The position numbers were made by a program, and so were the translations under genes. From Paenibacillus sp. YN15 (GTDB lineage Bacteria > Bacillota > Bacilli > Paenibacillales > NBRC-103111), in NCBI RefSeq assembly GCF_003285005.1, contig NZ_QMFA01000043.1, positions 1-64,000 on the forward strand: a DNA stretch of 64,000 bases, read 5' to 3'. The notes beneath the pieces are model-generated. The model was not told the origin of the DNA. It worked only from the letters and a program-made list of their open reading frames with translations, and searched no databases. Shown piece by piece: positions 43,039-51,878 of this stretch (position 1 is the stretch's first letter; each line of letters starts with the position of its first letter).

Positions 43039-44832
43039 ATGGATTTCAGGACTTACTTGGACAGCTTGGCCAAGCCGGATTCGTTCCGGCCTACCGGATA
43101 CGGCAAGGAGATGTATCTGGATGCTATGGAGCTGTCTCTTAACGGGTATACAAGACAAGAGCTGGAGGCCAAGTGCCCCAAGAACGGGGGGCTCCCGGAC
43201 GATATTCAGGCATTCTCCCGGCTGGCCGCCCTGACCGGCTTCCTGCTTGCCAATGGAAGAGTGCCGGAATACAAGGAGCTGTGGCTGGACATGATGGACA
43301 TCTGCAGCGGCAGCTATCGGCTGATTCGTGATAATCACCGGAATGATTTTGCCGTTAAGGAGTTTATGCTGGCCTATAAGGCGGCGGGGCATCTGGCTGA
43401 GGAAGTCCGCCGGTCAGCCTGGATGGAGCAGCTGCGGCTGGTGGACCCGTGGCTCAATTATGATTGCAGACTCCGGACCGGAACGGACAGGCGGCTGCAT
43501 AACATCAACGTTTACAACATGGCCGGCGAATGGCTGCGGCAGACGGAGGGGCTGACGGATACCGCGGACTATTTCCGGGCCCACCTGCCGCTTCAGCTGT
43601 CCTGGTTTGATTCCAACGGCATGTACATGGACCCGGGGAATCCGCTGATGTACGATGCCATGACCCGGCTTCAGGCGGCCATCATGCTTCATTACGGCTA
43701 TGCCGGGCCATATGCCGAAGTTTTGGACGCCAACCTGGAGAAGGGAGGGATCATCTCCCTTTTTATGCAATCCGCCGCATTCGAGGCTCCCTTCGGCGGC
43801 CGCAGCAACCAGTTCCTGTTTGCCGACGCTGTTTATGCGGCCCTGTTCGAATACGAGGCCTCCAGATACAAGCGGCGGGGAGACTTGCGGACAGCCGGCA
43901 TCTTCAAACGGGCCGCCAGACTGGCCATGGCCAGCGCCGAACGGTGGCTTCAGGCCAAGCCGCCCCGGCACATGCGCAATTCCTACCCGCCCCGCTCCGG
44001 GTACGGGACGGAGGCGTACGCGTTTTATGAGAAATATATGGCGACGTTGGGGACAAATGCATATTTGGCTTTCCTGTTTGCGGACGACAGTATTGAGGAG
44101 CATCCGTGCCCTGCGGAGACAGGGGGCTACTGCATGCAGACCTCGGAGCATTTCCACATGATTATAGTCAATTGCGGCGGGTACTCTGTCCAGATCGACG
44201 CCAATGCCAACGACAAGTATGACGCCGCCGGATTGGGGCGGATTCATCGGGCGGGATTTCCCACGGAGCTGGCCCTGTCCACTCCCTTTACCTCCGAGTC
44301 CGGCTACGCCCTGCCGGACAATGTGCAACGGGCCATGGCCTCCATCAGTCCCGGATGGAATGCAGGGGACGGTACGGTCCAGTTCCTGAGCAGCTTGAAG
44401 CAACCGATTGGATATGCGCTGGAGGTGCTGGAGGAAAGCCGGGAGCGGGCCGTATTCCGGATCATTTATACCAGTCCGCAGCTGCGAGGCTGCGAGGCTG
44501 TAGCGGAGCAGTATGCCGTCAGCGCAGATGGCGTGGCTATTGAGGCGGAGCTGATTGCCCCGTCGGTTCCGGAGATGTATTATCAGCTGCCCCTGTTTGC
44601 CTGGAACGGGCAAGAGAAGGGGGAGATAACAGCCGCTTCCTGCGGGGCGCAGGTAGCCATGGGGGAGTTCGTCTACGGTGTGGAGACATCCGGGGAGCTG
44701 GAGGTGGAGAGCCGGACCATCGGGAACCGGAACGGCCTGTACCGGCTGGCCCTGGCGGCCAGCGGCCAACCCGCCATCGGGCTCAAGCTCCGGTTGAAGG
44801 AGCCGGGAAGCGGCGGTGATGATTGCCGATGA
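43039..44832 (+). CDS. Unknown large enzyme of the glycan locus, paralogue A
   Basis: A 597-residue cytoplasmic protein with no signal peptide. The N-terminal about 330 residues look all-alpha, as in alpha/alpha-toroid lyases and hydrolases, and the rest looks beta-rich. It shares clear blocks with the protein at 47813: RNSYPPRSGYGTEAY..., LAFLFADDSIEEHPCPAETGGY and MYDAMTRLQAA...GYAG. Heparinase II/III, GH154-like or related toroid families are possible, but none is certain. It lies 32 bases after the kinase gene and overlaps the following beta-propeller gene by four bases (ATGA), so it belongs to the same operon. Likely substrate: imported uronyl oligosaccharide. Confidence 0.7.
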   Translation: MDFRTYLDSLAKPDSFRPTGYGKEMYLDAMELSLNGYTRQELEAKCPKNGGLPDDIQAFSRLAALTGFLLANGRVPEYKELWLDMMDICSGSYRLIRDNHRNDFAVKEFMLAYKAAGHLAEEVRRSAWMEQLRLVDPWLNYDCRLRTGTDRRLHNINVYNMAGEWLRQTEGLTDTADYFRAHLPLQLSWFDSNGMYMDPGNPLMYDAMTRLQAAIMLHYGYAGPYAEVLDANLEKGGIISLFMQSAAFEAPFGGRSNQFLFADAVYAALFEYEASRYKRRGDLRTAGIFKRAARLAMASAERWLQAKPPRHMRNSYPPRSGYGTEAYAFYEKYMATLGTNAYLAFLFADDSIEEHPCPAETGGYCMQTSEHFHMIIVNCGGYSVQIDANANDKYDAAGLGRIHRAGFPTELALSTPFTSESGYALPDNVQRAMASISPGWNAGDGTVQFLSSLKQPIGYALEVLEESRERAVFRIIYTSPQLRGCEAVAEQYAVSADGVAIEAELIAPSVPEMYYQLPLFAWNGQEKGEITAASCGAQVAMGEFVYGVETSGELEVESRTIGNRNGLYRLALAASGQPAIGLKLRLKEPGSGGDDCR

Positions 44833-45794
44833 TCTCCATTAAAGGAGGAGCGGCCGGCCAATGTTTGCCGCTTGCCGCCAAATTCGAGCTGAAGGACGCC
44901 AATGTGTGGGGGGCGACGATGCTCCGTACGGAGGACGGCATCTGCCATCTGATTTTCTCCACGTGGCCCAAATCCCTGGGGCATATGGCCTGGGCTACCC
45001 ATTCGGAGCTGGGCTACGCCACGGCGGAGCAGCCCGGCGGTCCCTACCGGTTTCAGGGAATGGCCTTGACCCGGGATAACGGGGATCGTTGGGATTCCGG
45101 CGGCATGCACAATGAATGCCTGATCGAGGCGAAAGGCAAGTATTATCTGTACTATAACGGCCAGCGGGGAAATGGGGAATGGTGGGATCACCGCAACCAC
45201 CAGCGGGTTGGCGTGGCGGTGGCGGATCATCCTTCGGGACCGTGGCGGCGCTTTGACCGCCCGCTGATTGAACCCAAGCCGGGCCATCTGCTGACGGCGA
45301 CGCCCAACGTATTTTTGCGGCCCGACGGGCGTTATCAGATGGTCTACAAAACGGTGACGGCGGGGCCTCCGCCCTTCGGAGGAAGCGTCCGGCATGTGAT
45401 TGCCCTGGCGGACAGTCCCCTTGGCCCTTTTGTTGACCAGCCGGAGCCGTTTATCCGCCGGCCGGCCACCCATTTTCCCATTGATGATCATGTGGAATGG
45501 GCTCAGGATGGCGCTTATTATGCCATTGTCAAGGATAACCAGGGTGAATTTACCGGGCATACAGGGGCGATGATTCTGTTCCGGTCCGCGGACGGCTTGG
45601 CCTGGGAGCTTGAGCGTGATCCCGTTGTGATGCTTCCGCAGATCACCTGGGAGGATGGCCGGACTCAAGCTTTTGACCGTCTGGAGATGCCGAAGCTGCA
45701 CATGGAAAAGGGAACTCCCACCCATCTGTTTCTTGCCGGTCTGCCCCGGGGGGAGGACGACTCCTTTATGGTGGCCGTTCCGCTAATCTCCTAA
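44829..45794 (+). CDS. GH43-like beta-propeller protein, copy 1
   Basis: A 321-residue protein with the repeated blade pattern of five-bladed beta-propeller glycosidases (GH43/GH117-like clan): HLIFSTWPKSLGHMAWATHSELGYATAEQPGGPY, YYLYYNGQRGNGEWWDHRNHQRVGVAVADHPSGPW, RPDGRYQMVYK, DSPLGPF and VEWAQDGAYYAIVKD. Acidic residues suited to catalysis are present, but the exact triad cannot be assigned by eye. No signal peptide. The ATG at 44829 overlaps the preceding stop (ATGA), favouring it over the TTG at 44823. A paralogue follows immediately at 45834. It probably trims imported oligosaccharides. Confidence 0.75.
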   Translation: MISIKGGAAGQCLPLAAKFELKDANVWGATMLRTEDGICHLIFSTWPKSLGHMAWATHSELGYATAEQPGGPYRFQGMALTRDNGDRWDSGGMHNECLIEAKGKYYLYYNGQRGNGEWWDHRNHQRVGVAVADHPSGPWRRFDRPLIEPKPGHLLTATPNVFLRPDGRYQMVYKTVTAGPPPFGGSVRHVIALADSPLGPFVDQPEPFIRRPATHFPIDDHVEWAQDGAYYAIVKDNQGEFTGHTGAMILFRSADGLAWELERDPVVMLPQITWEDGRTQAFDRLEMPKLHMEKGTPTHLFLAGLPRGEDDSFMVAVPLIS

Positions 45795-45833
45795 TGCAGC
45801 GGCGCAGACAATATTCATGAAAGGGATGAGAGC

Positions 45834-46829
45834 ATGGATATCCAAAAAATGATTCGGCCTGTTCCCGGACATGGTTTTTTTGCCATGGAGGGTTATCAGG
45901 TCTGGTGCCCGTCTGTGGTCCGGACGGCAGACGGCGTCTTCCATATGCTGTTCTCCCGCTGGCCCCTGGCCTCCGGGCATCACGCCTGGGTTACCCAATC
46001 GGAGGTGGCGTATGCCACGGCCTCCAGCCTGATGGGGCCGTATACCTTCTCGCATGTGGTGCTCCGGGGCAGCGGCCACGGGCGCTGGGACGGGGATGTG
46101 GTGCATAATCCCACTGTGCTGGAGCATGACGGGAGGTACTACATGTATTATATGGGCAACTACGGCAACGGGGAGTATTGGGATCACCGCAATCATCAGC
46201 GCATTGGCGCGGCCTGGGCGGATCATCCCGCCGGCCCTTGGCAGCGGTTGGACCAGCCGGTGCTGGACGTGAGCCCGGGTGCCTGGGACCATCTGATGGT
46301 ATCCAATCCCACCGTAGCCAGAGGCCCGGACGGAAGGTTCATCATGGTCTACAAGGGGGTGAGTGACGGGCCGCTGCCCGCGGGAGGAGCCGTTGTGTGC
46401 GGAGTCGCCGCCGCTTCCCATCCTCTGGGCCCCTTCGAGAAAATCGCCGGGCCCATTATGGTGAACCCCGAGCACGACAGATCCGTGGAGGACCCTTATA
46501 TCTGGGTTCAGGACGGGCGTTTTTATGCCATAGTCAAAGACTTTCAGGGGTATTTTACCCGGACGGGAGCAAGCTCTCTCGCTTTGTTCGAATCCGCGGA
46601 CGGGATCGATTGGAAACCCGCGGAGTCGCCTTTGGCCCTGCGTAAGGAGATCGCCTGGGAGGATGGGACGGTGGAGGCTGTGGCCGCTCTGGAGCGTCCC
46701 TATATCTGGTTCGACGGGGGACGCCCTGCGGCTCTTCTGTGTGCGGCGGCCTTCGATGAGGAGCGGGAGCGCACCGCCAATATCATCATTCCCTTGAGCC
46801 GGGAGGCTGGCGGCGGCCTGGAGGGCTGA
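45834..46829 (+). CDS. GH43-like beta-propeller protein, copy 2
   Basis: A 331-residue paralogue of the preceding protein. It shares YYMYYMGNYGNGEYWDHRNHQRIGAAWADHPAGPW, GPDGRFIMVYKGVSDGPLPAGGAV, HPLGPFEKIAGPI and VQDGRFYAIVKD. It is cytoplasmic and of similar length. AAAGGG precedes the ATG. It ends three bases before the convergent AraC gene at 46833. The duplicate pair may act on two linkages or two positions of the same glycan. The GH family is not certain. Confidence 0.75.
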   Translation: MDIQKMIRPVPGHGFFAMEGYQVWCPSVVRTADGVFHMLFSRWPLASGHHAWVTQSEVAYATASSLMGPYTFSHVVLRGSGHGRWDGDVVHNPTVLEHDGRYYMYYMGNYGNGEYWDHRNHQRIGAAWADHPAGPWQRLDQPVLDVSPGAWDHLMVSNPTVARGPDGRFIMVYKGVSDGPLPAGGAVVCGVAAASHPLGPFEKIAGPIMVNPEHDRSVEDPYIWVQDGRFYAIVKDFQGYFTRTGASSLALFESADGIDWKPAESPLALRKEIAWEDGTVEAVAALERPYIWFDGGRPAALLCAAAFDEERERTANIIIPLSREAGGGLEG

Positions 46830-46832
46830 CGG

Positions 46833-47612
46833 CTACTCCCTCCCCCTGTATTCGGAGGGGGCGGCGCCCACAGTATGCTTGAACAGCCGGCTAAAATAGA
46901 ACTCATCCGCAAATCCCAGCTTATGGGCCACTTCCTTGACGGTAAGGTGGGTGGACAGCAGCAGCTCCTTGGCTTCATCCATTTTGATCCGGTTAAAATA
47001 GGCAATGGGGCTCATCCCCGTCAGCTCATGGAAAACGCGGGACAGGTAGGAGGGGCTGACGCCGGTGTGGCTGCCCAACTGGTCCAGGGTCAATTTTGCC
47101 GAGGTATGGCGGTTCATGCATGAGATGGCCTGATCCACAAGCAGCAGCTTGCGGGCGGCCTTTGCCCGGGTTTGGTCCATCAGCATATCCATGATCTGCA
47201 TCAGGAGAATTTTGCACTTCCACTCGTACCCCACCCCCTTGGCGCTCCATAGCCGCCACGCATCCTGAAAGCATCTTCGCATGAATGGAGTCTGCACCAC
47301 GGCCGTTTGGATGCCAAACGGTCTTTCCTGTCTGCCGTTTTCTCCCGGCTCCAATGAAGGCTCCAATGAAAAATGAATGGTGAAAAACTCCGTATGCTCC
47401 CGGATGCCAATCTCCAGAGCATCGCCGGGCATAAAGGAAAAGAGCGCTCCCGCCTGCGCCGGATGGTCCGCCTGATTAAGCGTAAAGGTGGGGCCGCCCT
47501 CCACAATATAGCAGAAAGCATGGCTCCCGTAGACAAACCGGTTCAGCCTCCATGGAGGCTCGGCAACGCGGTGAATGATTCCTTTTACCTCCGGATTCCA
47601 TAAATGCGCCAT
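46833..47612 (-). CDS. AraC-family regulator
   Basis: A 259-residue regulator with an N-terminal cupin-like sugar-sensing part (VYGSHAFCYIVEGGPTFTLNQADHPAQAGALFSFMPGD) and a C-terminal AraC domain (TLDQLGSHTGVSPSYLSRVFHELTGMSPIAYFNRIKMDEAKELLL and TVKEVAHKLGFADEFYFSRLFKHTVGAAPSEYR). The frame is open to 47720, but GGAGGAGAG lies 8 bases before the ATG at 47612. It is divergent from the second large enzyme gene at 47813 and probably controls it and the genes behind it. Confidence 0.92.
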   Translation of the reverse strand: MAHLWNPEVKGIIHRVAEPPWRLNRFVYGSHAFCYIVEGGPTFTLNQADHPAQAGALFSFMPGDALEIGIREHTEFFTIHFSLEPSLEPGENGRQERPFGIQTAVVQTPFMRRCFQDAWRLWSAKGVGYEWKCKILLMQIMDMLMDQTRAKAARKLLLVDQAISCMNRHTSAKLTLDQLGSHTGVSPSYLSRVFHELTGMSPIAYFNRIKMDEAKELLLSTHLTVKEVAHKLGFADEFYFSRLFKHTVGAAPSEYRGRE

Positions 47613-47812
47613 ACAGGTTTCTCTCCTCCAGGGGTGGTGCTTCATTATCATATACTCATTCGGCGGCGGCTTGCGCATTTCCTGCCTTCCGACTGAAAAT
47701 ATCGGTTCGCGATAATCCATGTTTAATGAGATATTCCATGGGCTCCATAATCAGGGGACGATACAATATAAGTGCAAGAATCATAACTCACCCTTATAGG
47801 AGTGAAACGGAC

Positions 47813-49699
47813 ATGAAGCAATTTCATATTCAGGATCATCCATTTCGACAGCAGATTGAAAGCTTCCAGGAGCAGGTCCGGGCGTCTCCGCCGCCGGCGC
47901 CCTCCCGCTGGACTCCGGAACGCAAGCTCTCCTTTCTCCGGGAGATTGTGGAGGCCTTCCGCAGCAGGCAGGACTCCTCCGGGGCCATTATTGACCCCGT
48001 CACGGACGAGGAATGGCATTATTCCACCCCCTGCTACGCCCTGGCCGCCTCTGTTCTGGCCGCCTGCGGCTTTGAACGGTATGCGGAATCCGCCCGGAGG
48101 GCTCTGACCCACAGCATCGGCTGCCTGGTCCGGGGAGAAGCCCCGCAGAATCATGGGGATTTTTTTCCGGTTCCGATTATGGAGGCCTGCCGTCTCTTGG
48201 GGCCGCATGTGCCGGCGGAGCAGCTTGAGGCCTGGAGGCAGGCTTTGTCCGGGATAGATCCCGAGCAGATCTATACCTATGTGGAGGCTAAGAAAGACCC
48301 CGATGACATCATCAACTGGAATGCCATCGCGCTGTCCGGGGAATATCTGCGGTTCCGGGAGGGGCTTTCGCAGGATCAATCCTGGGTGGAGAAATATTTG
48401 ACCACATATCAATTGCCGCGGTTCACCGGGCTTGGCCTGTACCAGGATGGACGGCTGTCCTCCCCCAACTGCCCCTTCGCCTATGATATCGTAACCCGCT
48501 ATCACCTGGAGATTCTGAATGAAAGCGGATATGCCGGGGCGGGCGCCGGGGAGCTGGAGAAGCGCCTGCGGCTGGGGGCAACCACCGGCCTGTTCCTCCT
48601 GTCCCCTCTCGGAGAGTACCCGCCCAGAGGGAGAAGCGCCCAGCACCAGTGGAATGAAGCTGCCGCCGCCATGATTTTCTCCATCTATGCCAAGAGGGCC
48701 AGGAGCTCCGGCGAGGAGACTATGGCCAGGGCGTTCACCCGGGGAGCGGCCCTGTGCTTCGAGGCTATCTCCAGATGGCAGACGGAGGCAGGGGATCTGA
48801 GAATCGTCAGGAACTACTATCCTCCGGAGAAGCGGCACGGGCATGAAATTTATTCCCGGCACGCCACCTACAACATGTGGACTGCCGCCGCCCTCGCCTT
48901 CTCCATCCTGCATGCCGATCCCGATATTCCCGAAGGGGCGATCCCTGCGGAGACAGGGGGCTATGTGCTTGAGGCCGACGGCTCCTTCCAAACAGTGGCG
49001 GCCTCCATCCGCAATCAGCAGATCATCGTTCAGACCTCCCTGCAGGACCCTTACAACTTGCCGGGGATGGTAAGAATTCACCGGACGGGGCTGCCCTCCC
49101 TCATCGGTCCCTCGTCCGCCGGATTCGGGGAAGCGGGCTTCACTCTGTTCAGCGAAGGTGCCGTGGAGCCTGTCAGCTACGCTCCCGCCTGGCAATCCGC
49201 CGCCGGCGGAAGGTGGCATTCCCTTGTGGAGGGCTCTCCCGGCGGCGGAGATTTCAACATGATGGACGGCATCGACGGCCGGGCTTCCGGAGCCGGGGCA
49301 GTCGTCCGGACGGAGACCGAGCTTCCGGAGCTTTGCGTCTTCGCCGTTCATTGGAAGGGACTGCCGGGGGAGGTGGGGGAGATAGAAAGCCGGTATGTCC
49401 AGCGGGACGGGGAGATTGAAATGCATTATTCCTTCCCGCCTTCGGTGGAGAAGGCGGGGGCCGTCATTCCTCTGCTGGCCTATGACGGGCAGGAGGCCAG
49501 CGAGATTGAAGTGCTGCCTGCCTCCGTCACCGTCCGCTACAGGGGAGGCACGCTGTGTGTTCGCCCTCTGACGGAGGATACAGTTATTGCGGAGGAGCAG
49601 CCGGGCAAGCAGTATGCCTCCCGGAACGGCCTGCTGCGGGTTGTGCGGCTGGAGCGGCAGGGGAATGCCATCGCCTTCCGCATCACGCTGCACCCTTGA
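47813..49699 (+). CDS. Unknown large enzyme of the glycan locus, paralogue B
   Basis: A 628-residue cytoplasmic protein related to the one at 43039. Shared blocks are CPFAYDIVTRYHLEIL..GYAG, RNYYPPEKRHGHEIY, LAFSILHADPDIPEGAIPAETGGY and the MVRIHRTGLPS strand region. The first about 350 residues are alpha-helical, the rest beta-rich. It has no signal peptide, so it acts inside the cell. AGGAGTG precedes the ATG at 47813; the longer frame from 47726 lacks a site. It is followed by GH88/105 and RraA-like genes in one operon. A polysaccharide lyase-like or glycoside hydrolase role is inferred from the fold pattern and context. Confidence 0.7.
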   Translation: MKQFHIQDHPFRQQIESFQEQVRASPPPAPSRWTPERKLSFLREIVEAFRSRQDSSGAIIDPVTDEEWHYSTPCYALAASVLAACGFERYAESARRALTHSIGCLVRGEAPQNHGDFFPVPIMEACRLLGPHVPAEQLEAWRQALSGIDPEQIYTYVEAKKDPDDIINWNAIALSGEYLRFREGLSQDQSWVEKYLTTYQLPRFTGLGLYQDGRLSSPNCPFAYDIVTRYHLEILNESGYAGAGAGELEKRLRLGATTGLFLLSPLGEYPPRGRSAQHQWNEAAAAMIFSIYAKRARSSGEETMARAFTRGAALCFEAISRWQTEAGDLRIVRNYYPPEKRHGHEIYSRHATYNMWTAAALAFSILHADPDIPEGAIPAETGGYVLEADGSFQTVAASIRNQQIIVQTSLQDPYNLPGMVRIHRTGLPSLIGPSSAGFGEAGFTLFSEGAVEPVSYAPAWQSAAGGRWHSLVEGSPGGGDFNMMDGIDGRASGAGAVVRTETELPELCVFAVHWKGLPGEVGEIESRYVQRDGEIEMHYSFPPSVEKAGAVIPLLAYDGQEASEIEVLPASVTVRYRGGTLCVRPLTEDTVIAEEQPGKQYASRNGLLRVVRLERQGNAIAFRITLHP

Positions 49700-49749
49700 C
49701 GGGGAGATACACTTTGCTGCGGCATAGGAAAATAAAGGAGAGTGAGCGT

Positions 49750-50937
49750 ATGGGATTAAAAGCCAGAGCTTTATCGCTTCCAACGGATGAGGCCCATTGC
49801 CAACGGGTGTTCAGCCAAACACTGGCCAAGGTTATGGATAAGACGGAGGAGAATATCCGCCGCTTCGGAGAGCAGTTCCCGTACTACGGCGAAGGAAACC
49901 GGTACACGCTGACGGCCAATTCCACATGGGTATCCGGCTACTGGACGGCCTGGCTGTGGATGGCCTATTACCAGACGGGGGATTCCGTGTTCAAGAGGGC
50001 GGCCGACGGCCACTTCGAAGGGTATAACCGCCGCTTCAACCAGCCCTACATCCACTGCCATGATGTGGGAGTCATCTATGATATGACGGCGGTCCGCGGT
50101 TTTCATGTTACCGGAGAGGAGAAATGGAAGCATGTGGCCCTTCGCGCCGCAGCGCTGCTGTCCACCCGCTTTCACGAGAAGGGGGAATTCCTGCAAGCGT
50201 GGGGCTTTCCCGGCGACCGCGGGGTCAACGGCGGACGAACCATTATCGACAGCCTGTGCTGCACTCCCCTGTGGCTGTGGGCGGCCGAGACAACAGGCGA
50301 TCCCTATTACAGGGAGCTGGCCGTCCGGCAGGCGCGTATGATAAGGGAGCGGCTGGTGCGTCCGGATTATTCCAGCGGCCATACCTTCCTCTTCGATCCG
50401 GAGACGGAAGAGCCCGTCGGAATCAGGACGGCCCAGGGCTGCGCGGATGATTCCACCTGGAGCCGGGGGCAGGCCTGGGGGATTCAGGGCTTCCCCGTTT
50501 CCTACGCCTTCACGGGCGACCCCGACTTCCTCCGCGTTGCCTTGGAGATGCTGGACTGGTATGTGGACCGGCTGCCGGACAGCCTGATTCCCCCCTGGGA
50601 CTTTCAGGTGCCGGAGGAGGAGCGGGATACCTCCTCCCTTGCCCTGGCTGTCAACGGCATGCTGCGGCTGGCCGCTTTGCAGACTGTGCCGGAGGAGATC
50701 CGGGAAGCCTGTCTGCGCGTTTCCCGGTCCGCCATGCTGAGTCTCATCGAACGCCATGGCGCAGCGGCGGACGGGGAGGCCTGGGGATTGCTGCGGGAAG
50801 GGGTCTATCACAAGCCCCAGAACAAGGGGGTCGGCGAGTTCGTCATTTGGGGCGACTATTATTTTTTGGAGAATCTGATGATTCTGGCGGGGAAAAATCC
50901 CCTGCAGCTGGATATGGCCCACCGGCTGGGCAGATAA
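49750..50937 (+). CDS. Unsaturated glucuronyl hydrolase (GH88/GH105)
   Basis: A 395-residue (alpha/alpha)6-barrel enzyme that hydrates the 4,5-double bond of unsaturated uronic acids left by polysaccharide lyases, releasing the terminal sugar. Two aspartates in the expected positions are Asp105 (HCHDVGVIYDM) and Asp167 (GGRTIIDSL), matching the catalytic pair of Bacillus UGL. DDSTWSRGQAWGIQG and TSSLALAVNGMLRLA also fit GH88. AAAGGAG precedes the ATG at 49750. It lies between the large unknown enzyme and the RraA-like gene. This gene is the best clue that the locus handles lyase products; GH88 versus GH105 is not settled. Confidence 0.93.
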   Translation: MGLKARALSLPTDEAHCQRVFSQTLAKVMDKTEENIRRFGEQFPYYGEGNRYTLTANSTWVSGYWTAWLWMAYYQTGDSVFKRAADGHFEGYNRRFNQPYIHCHDVGVIYDMTAVRGFHVTGEEKWKHVALRAAALLSTRFHEKGEFLQAWGFPGDRGVNGGRTIIDSLCCTPLWLWAAETTGDPYYRELAVRQARMIRERLVRPDYSSGHTFLFDPETEEPVGIRTAQGCADDSTWSRGQAWGIQGFPVSYAFTGDPDFLRVALEMLDWYVDRLPDSLIPPWDFQVPEEERDTSSLALAVNGMLRLAALQTVPEEIREACLRVSRSAMLSLIERHGAAADGEAWGLLREGVYHKPQNKGVGEFVIWGDYYFLENLMILAGKNPLQLDMAHRLGR

Positions 50938-50956
50938 CAAGGGAGGATGGCAGCGG

Positions 50957-51622
50957 ATGGATCATTCGTTGGATGCGGAAGACTGGAAGGAACTGCGGAA
51001 GCTGCTTTATTCCGCCGTGCTGAGCGATGTGCTGGACGATCTGGGGTGGCGGAGGCAAACCCTTGACCCGGGACTGGTTCCTTTGGACAGCGGCCTTGTG
51101 CTCATGGGGCGGGCTTTTACGGCCATAGCCGCGGAAGTATCCGTTATTCCCGCCGAGCCTTACAAGCTGCAGATGGAGGCGGTGGATGCCATTGATCCGG
51201 AGGAGGTATTCGTGGTCCAGACCGGCGGCTCGGACAAAGCGGCCTTCTGGGGCGAGCTGCTGTCCACGGCATGCCGGGCCAGAGGCGGCACAGGCGCTGT
51301 GGTGGACGGCCTGTGCCGGGATACCCGCAGAATCAGGGAGATGGGCTTCCCGGTGTATGCAAGGGGAACCAGACCGGCGGATTCCAAAGGAAGGCTGGAT
51401 GTGGTCGCCTATCAGGTGCCGGTGGAAATCGGCGGGGTTCGCATTGAACCGGGGGACATTCTGTTCGGAGACAGCGACGGCATCACCGTTGTTCCCCGGC
51501 AGGCGGAGCGGCAAGCCATTGAACTGGCGCTGGCCAAGGCCACGGGTGAGAATGGCGTCCGTGCGGCCCTTCAGAACGGCATGCTTTGCTCGGAGGCTTT
51601 CCGCACCTTCGGAATTTTGTAG
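50957..51622 (+). CDS. RraA-like (HMG/CHA aldolase family) protein
   Basis: A 221-residue protein of the RraA/class II pyruvate aldolase-like family. The signature region ACRARGGTGAVVDGLCRDTRRI carries the conserved Arg-Asp pair, and GVRIEPGDILFGDSDGITVVP is the usual C-terminal motif. Family members cleave 4-hydroxy-4-methyl-2-oxoglutarate-type acids or regulate RNase E; in sugar-acid loci they are usually aldolases or dehydratase-like enzymes. Here, 19 bases after the GH88/105 gene, it could process the keto-uronate released from the oligosaccharide, but the substrate is unproven. GGGAGG precedes the ATG. Confidence 0.88.
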   Translation: MDHSLDAEDWKELRKLLYSAVLSDVLDDLGWRRQTLDPGLVPLDSGLVLMGRAFTAIAAEVSVIPAEPYKLQMEAVDAIDPEEVFVVQTGGSDKAAFWGELLSTACRARGGTGAVVDGLCRDTRRIREMGFPVYARGTRPADSKGRLDVVAYQVPVEIGGVRIEPGDILFGDSDGITVVPRQAERQAIELALAKATGENGVRAALQNGMLCSEAFRTFGIL

Positions 51623-51694
51623 AAGGCAGGAAGAAAAGCCAAGACCATGACAAGAAAAACCATTGTCCAGTTTTTGGGATGATCTTACAATTGC

Positions 51695-51718
51695 AGGAGG
51701 GCGGGAAGCTGCCCTCCT
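51695..51718 (+). other. Perfect hairpin between the RraA-like and GH16 genes
   Basis: AGGAGGGC and GCCCTCCT flank 8 bases. No T run follows. It could be a leader structure or weak terminator. The 256-base gap holds no supported gene. Confidence 0.5.
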
Positions 51719-51878
51719 ATGCGGATTCAGCGGGAAAGGAGCGATGCCGGTTCTGCGACGGAAAACAGCGGAGCCTATTGGCGCTGTGCAGACAGCGGTT
51801 TGTAAGCGATTTCTTTTGGGCTGTGCGCCAGGACATTTTGAGAAGGAAACGGGTGATCATTTAAGGGAGGATTGAGTT

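Noticed and set aside
51586-51864. Short frames of 92 and 70 residues between the RraA-like and GH16 genes
   Set aside because: No ribosome binding site or recognisable pattern; they cross a perfect hairpin.
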